NCBI GenBank assembly: GCA_965198415.1
Contig: CBDAPN010000032.1
Coordinates: 186,001-250,000, forward strand
DNA length: 64,000 nt
Source of the DNA: Endozoicomonas sp965198415
GTDB lineage: Bacteria > Pseudomonadota > Gammaproteobacteria > Pseudomonadales > Endozoicomonadaceae
Reading direction: 5' to 3'
Under the pieces are notes generated by a model. It was given only the letters and a program-made list of their open reading frames with translations, had not been told where the DNA came from and did no database searches. Below, piece by piece: positions 62,188-64,000 of this stretch. Within the stretch, counting starts at the first letter, position 1. Every line of letters starts with the position of its first letter. A program made the translations under genes and the position numbers.

Positions 62188-62564
62188 AGCGTCATTTAAA
62201 CGAAAACGGCTTTACATTGCTGGAAGTATTGATGGCATTGGCGTTGTTAGCCATTGCGGGGATGTCGGTACTGTCGATGAGTGGTGAAAGTGTTCGCAAC
62301 ACGCCAATACTTGAGCAACGCACACTGGCACGACTGGTGGCTGATAATCAGATGACAGAGTTACACTTGCAAAAGCAGTGGCCAACCCTCGGTTGGCAGC
62401 GTGAGACCCATGAACTGGCCGGAAGGCAATGGTTTGCACGCTTTCGCAGTGTAAAAACTAAAGATAACGATTTTCGCGCCATTGATGTTGAGGTTCGCAG
62501 CGAGCCTGATGAGAGCTCTCCGGCTCTGGCAAACTTGAGAAGTTATATGGTTAGGCAGGGATGA
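62184..62564 (+). CDS. gspI: Type II secretion minor pseudopilin GspI
   Basis: The predicted 126 residues have the leader MKRHLNENG, then FTLLEVLMALALLAIAGMSV. The GspI body follows, with the family segments TLARLVADNQMTELHLQKQW and GWQRETHELAGRQWFARFRS. GspI nucleates the tip with GspJ and GspK. It overlaps both neighbours by 4 bp. Confidence 0.93.
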   Translation: MKRHLNENGFTLLEVLMALALLAIAGMSVLSMSGESVRNTPILEQRTLARLVADNQMTELHLQKQWPTLGWQRETHELAGRQWFARFRSVKTKDNDFRAIDVEVRSEPDESSPALANLRSYMVRQG

Positions 62565-63304
62565 TATTGATTATAAAGCGGTTATTTTCCAAAAGAGAAC
62601 CACCTTGCATCAGCCCTATTGCAACGCTTCAAACACACCACTTGGCAAGGTTTAAAACTCACTGCGCCTTAAACCAGAGTTTGACAAATTCAGCCCGGTA
62701 TCAGCAGGGATTCACTTTGCTGGAAATGCTGGCAGCGATCGCAATTTTCAGCATTATCAGCCTGAGTGCCTGGCAGATTTTTCAAGGTGTTATGACAGCT
62801 CACGATGTAGTGCTCGATAAAAACGAACGTTTACGACAACTGCAATATACCTTGCTACTTATTGATCAGGATTTGCAGCAAATTGCCGACCGTGGCGTCC
62901 GTATTGATGACCAAGTGACACAACAGAGTTTGTTCAGCAATACACAGATGCTGGACAGTGAAGACGAAGCGCTAGCACTGGTGCGCTACGGCTGGCACAA
63001 CCCGGATCAACGCCTGCCAAGACCGCAACTCCAGCGTGTTTTTTACCGTTTGCAGGATAACCGACTGGAGCGCCTGTATCACCATGTGCTGGACCCCACA
63101 TCCATCAACGTTGAACCCATTACTCAGATTTTGTTATCAGACGTCAACTCGCTCAAATTCAGATTTTATAAAGATGGCCAGTGGTATGAGTCTTTATCAG
63201 GGCCAACCCTACCAGAAGGCATTGCCATCGAGTTTGAAATGAACGACTTTGGGCGTATTGAGAGACGGTATATTTTGCCCTCAACCTGGCAAGCGGGCTC
63301 ATGA
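62561..63304 (+). CDS. gspJ: Type II secretion minor pseudopilin GspJ
   Basis: The predicted 247 residues carry the prepilin motif QQG before FTLLEMLAAIAIFSIISLSA, then the GspJ body (RLRQLQYTLLLIDQDLQQIA, LPEGIAIEFEMNDFGRIERR). The ATG overlapping gspI gives an unusually long leader of about 50 residues; most GspJ leaders are far shorter. No ATG, GTG or TTG with a better ribosome site was clear closer in, so the true start may be internal. Confidence 0.9.
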   Translation: MILIIKRLFSKREPPCISPIATLQTHHLARFKTHCALNQSLTNSARYQQGFTLLEMLAAIAIFSIISLSAWQIFQGVMTAHDVVLDKNERLRQLQYTLLLIDQDLQQIADRGVRIDDQVTQQSLFSNTQMLDSEDEALALVRYGWHNPDQRLPRPQLQRVFYRLQDNRLERLYHHVLDPTSINVEPITQILLSDVNSLKFRFYKDGQWYESLSGPTLPEGIAIEFEMNDFGRIERRYILPSTWQAGS

Positions 63305-64000
63305 TGCAGCGATCAGTCAATAGGAACAAAGCACAACAGGGCATCGCGCTGCTGAGTGTGTTACTGATGCTGACACTGCTGGTTTTGCTGGCCAATGAAT
63401 TGACCCTGTCTTTTCGTACTCAGCTGACCCGAACGCAGTCTATACAGGAGCGTGAACAAGCGCGCTGGTACGCTGTTTCCGGGGAAAATCTGGCCATTAA
63501 GATATTGCTAAAGAATTTTAAGGATAATCCGGGTGTAACTCATCTGGGACAGTATTGGGCGACAGATAACGTTGTTTTGCCTGTGGAGGGTGGACAGATC
63601 TCCGGCCAGCTTAATGATGCGGCGGCCTGTTTTAATATCAATGCACTGGCAAAAAAACCGGCACAGGGCGCCGACCCGTTTTCCATGACGCCTGAGGGAC
63701 GGATTTTTTCAGCATTGCTTCAGTATTTAGGCGTGCCCCCATGGCAGGCAGAAACGATTACCCGCTCCACCCAGAACTGGGTCAGTAGCGAAGACTTAAA
63801 TCAGGGGGCAAGTGACGTGGATTATCTGGCCATGCCCATGCCTTACCTCAGCGGTAAAACCCTGATGCGAGATACCAGTGAGTGGCGCGCTGTGGCTGGT
63901 GTATCGCAGTCTATTGCACAAAAAGTGATGCCATACCTTTGTGCGCTGCCAAAATCTGAGTTGTCCATCAACGTCAACACACTGGCTGTGGATAAGCCCG
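63301..64000 (+). CDS. gspK: Type II secretion minor pseudopilin GspK (partial, runs off window)
   Basis: The frame opens ATG ATG CAG at 63301, overlapping the gspJ stop, and is still open at the window end (233 codons). The leader ends QQG before IALLSVLLMLTLLVLLANEL, lacking Glu5 as is typical for GspK, the tip subunit. Helical GspK landmarks follow: ARWYAVSGENLAIKILLKNF, LNDAAACFNINALA, and NWVSSEDLNQGASDVDYLAM. gspL and gspM probably follow beyond the edge. Confidence 0.93.
   Translation, partial: MMQRSVNRNKAQQGIALLSVLLMLTLLVLLANELTLSFRTQLTRTQSIQEREQARWYAVSGENLAIKILLKNFKDNPGVTHLGQYWATDNVVLPVEGGQISGQLNDAAACFNINALAKKPAQGADPFSMTPEGRIFSALLQYLGVPPWQAETITRSTQNWVSSEDLNQGASDVDYLAMPMPYLSGKTLMRDTSEWRAVAGVSQSIAQKVMPYLCALPKSELSINVNTLAVDKP

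Noticed and set aside
1..64000. tRNA or rRNA genes
   Set aside because: No cloverleaf, CCA end with T-loop motif or rRNA stretch was recognised by eye; a tRNAscan run would settle it.

Overview
The window looks like chromosome of a marine gammaproteobacterium. The core genes (apaH-rsmA-pdxA-surA-lptD facing amgK-murU-djlA, rplM-rpsI, rpe-gph, kbl-tdh, hslR, cysQ) are most like Oceanospirillales/Pseudomonadales relatives. A type II secretion operon, type IV pilus genes, several low-similarity secreted or effector-like ORFs and many insertion-sequence remnants would suit an Endozoicomonas-type, animal-associated genome. That genus guess is inference from gene content only. Housekeeping genes appear to be about 50% GC, while several accessory patches are clearly AT-rich.

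Layout. 1-3.6 kb: degraded IS66 remnant and an AbiEi/AbiEii type IV toxin-antitoxin pair with a palindromic promoter region. 3.6-4.9 kb: pilC alone. 5.2-14.7 kb: envelope and RNA housekeeping, with apaH, rsmA, pdxA, surA and lptD on minus and amgK, murU and djlA on plus. 14.7-19.8 kb: a junk-rich accessory patch holding ISAs1-type remnants in inverted orientation around a small membrane-protein gene, an internally deleted IS with intact terminal inverted repeats, a tandemly duplicated and decaying AT-rich secreted-protein gene, and the 3' end of a type I secretion adaptor (HlyD). 19.8-31.2 kb: metabolism and transport (FMN reductase, NhaC antiporter, PqaA-like protein, STAS protein, uraA-upp, hpt, NAD-formate dehydrogenase, rplM-rpsI, rpe-gph). 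31.2-40 kb: an uncharacterised ORF, a CPBP-family protein lacking catalytic residues, kbl-tdh, a TraB/GumN-like protein, folE, and a low-similarity gene interrupted by in-frame stops inside a 27-bp repeat. 40-52.9 kb: putA, pilB, pilA with a sigma-54 promoter, an oligosaccharyltransferase-like gene, a NarL-type two-component pair, a heptad-repeat coiled-coil protein, a DeoR regulator and hslR. 53.2-64 kb: cysQ, a BOF-fold periplasmic protein, an AT-rich non-coding stretch, then gspCDEFGHIJK, with gspK running off the window end.

Functional links. surA-lptD builds the LPS export machinery, and the divergent amgK-murU recycles cell-wall MurNAc. pilA-pilB and the distant pilC together supply type IV pilus parts, and the ligase next to pilA probably decorates pilin. 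The gsp operon encodes a nearly complete type II secretion system up to the window edge. kbl-tdh degrades threonine to glycine, putA degrades proline to glutamate, and uraA-upp with hpt salvages bases.

No tRNA, rRNA or CRISPR array was recognised. I found no convincing wholly new multi-gene system. The best leads are the duplicated secreted-protein cluster beside the HlyD remnant, the operator structure of the AbiE pair, the IS-derived C-terminus of a small membrane protein, the gene split by stop-bearing repeats, and the pilB-pilC separation.
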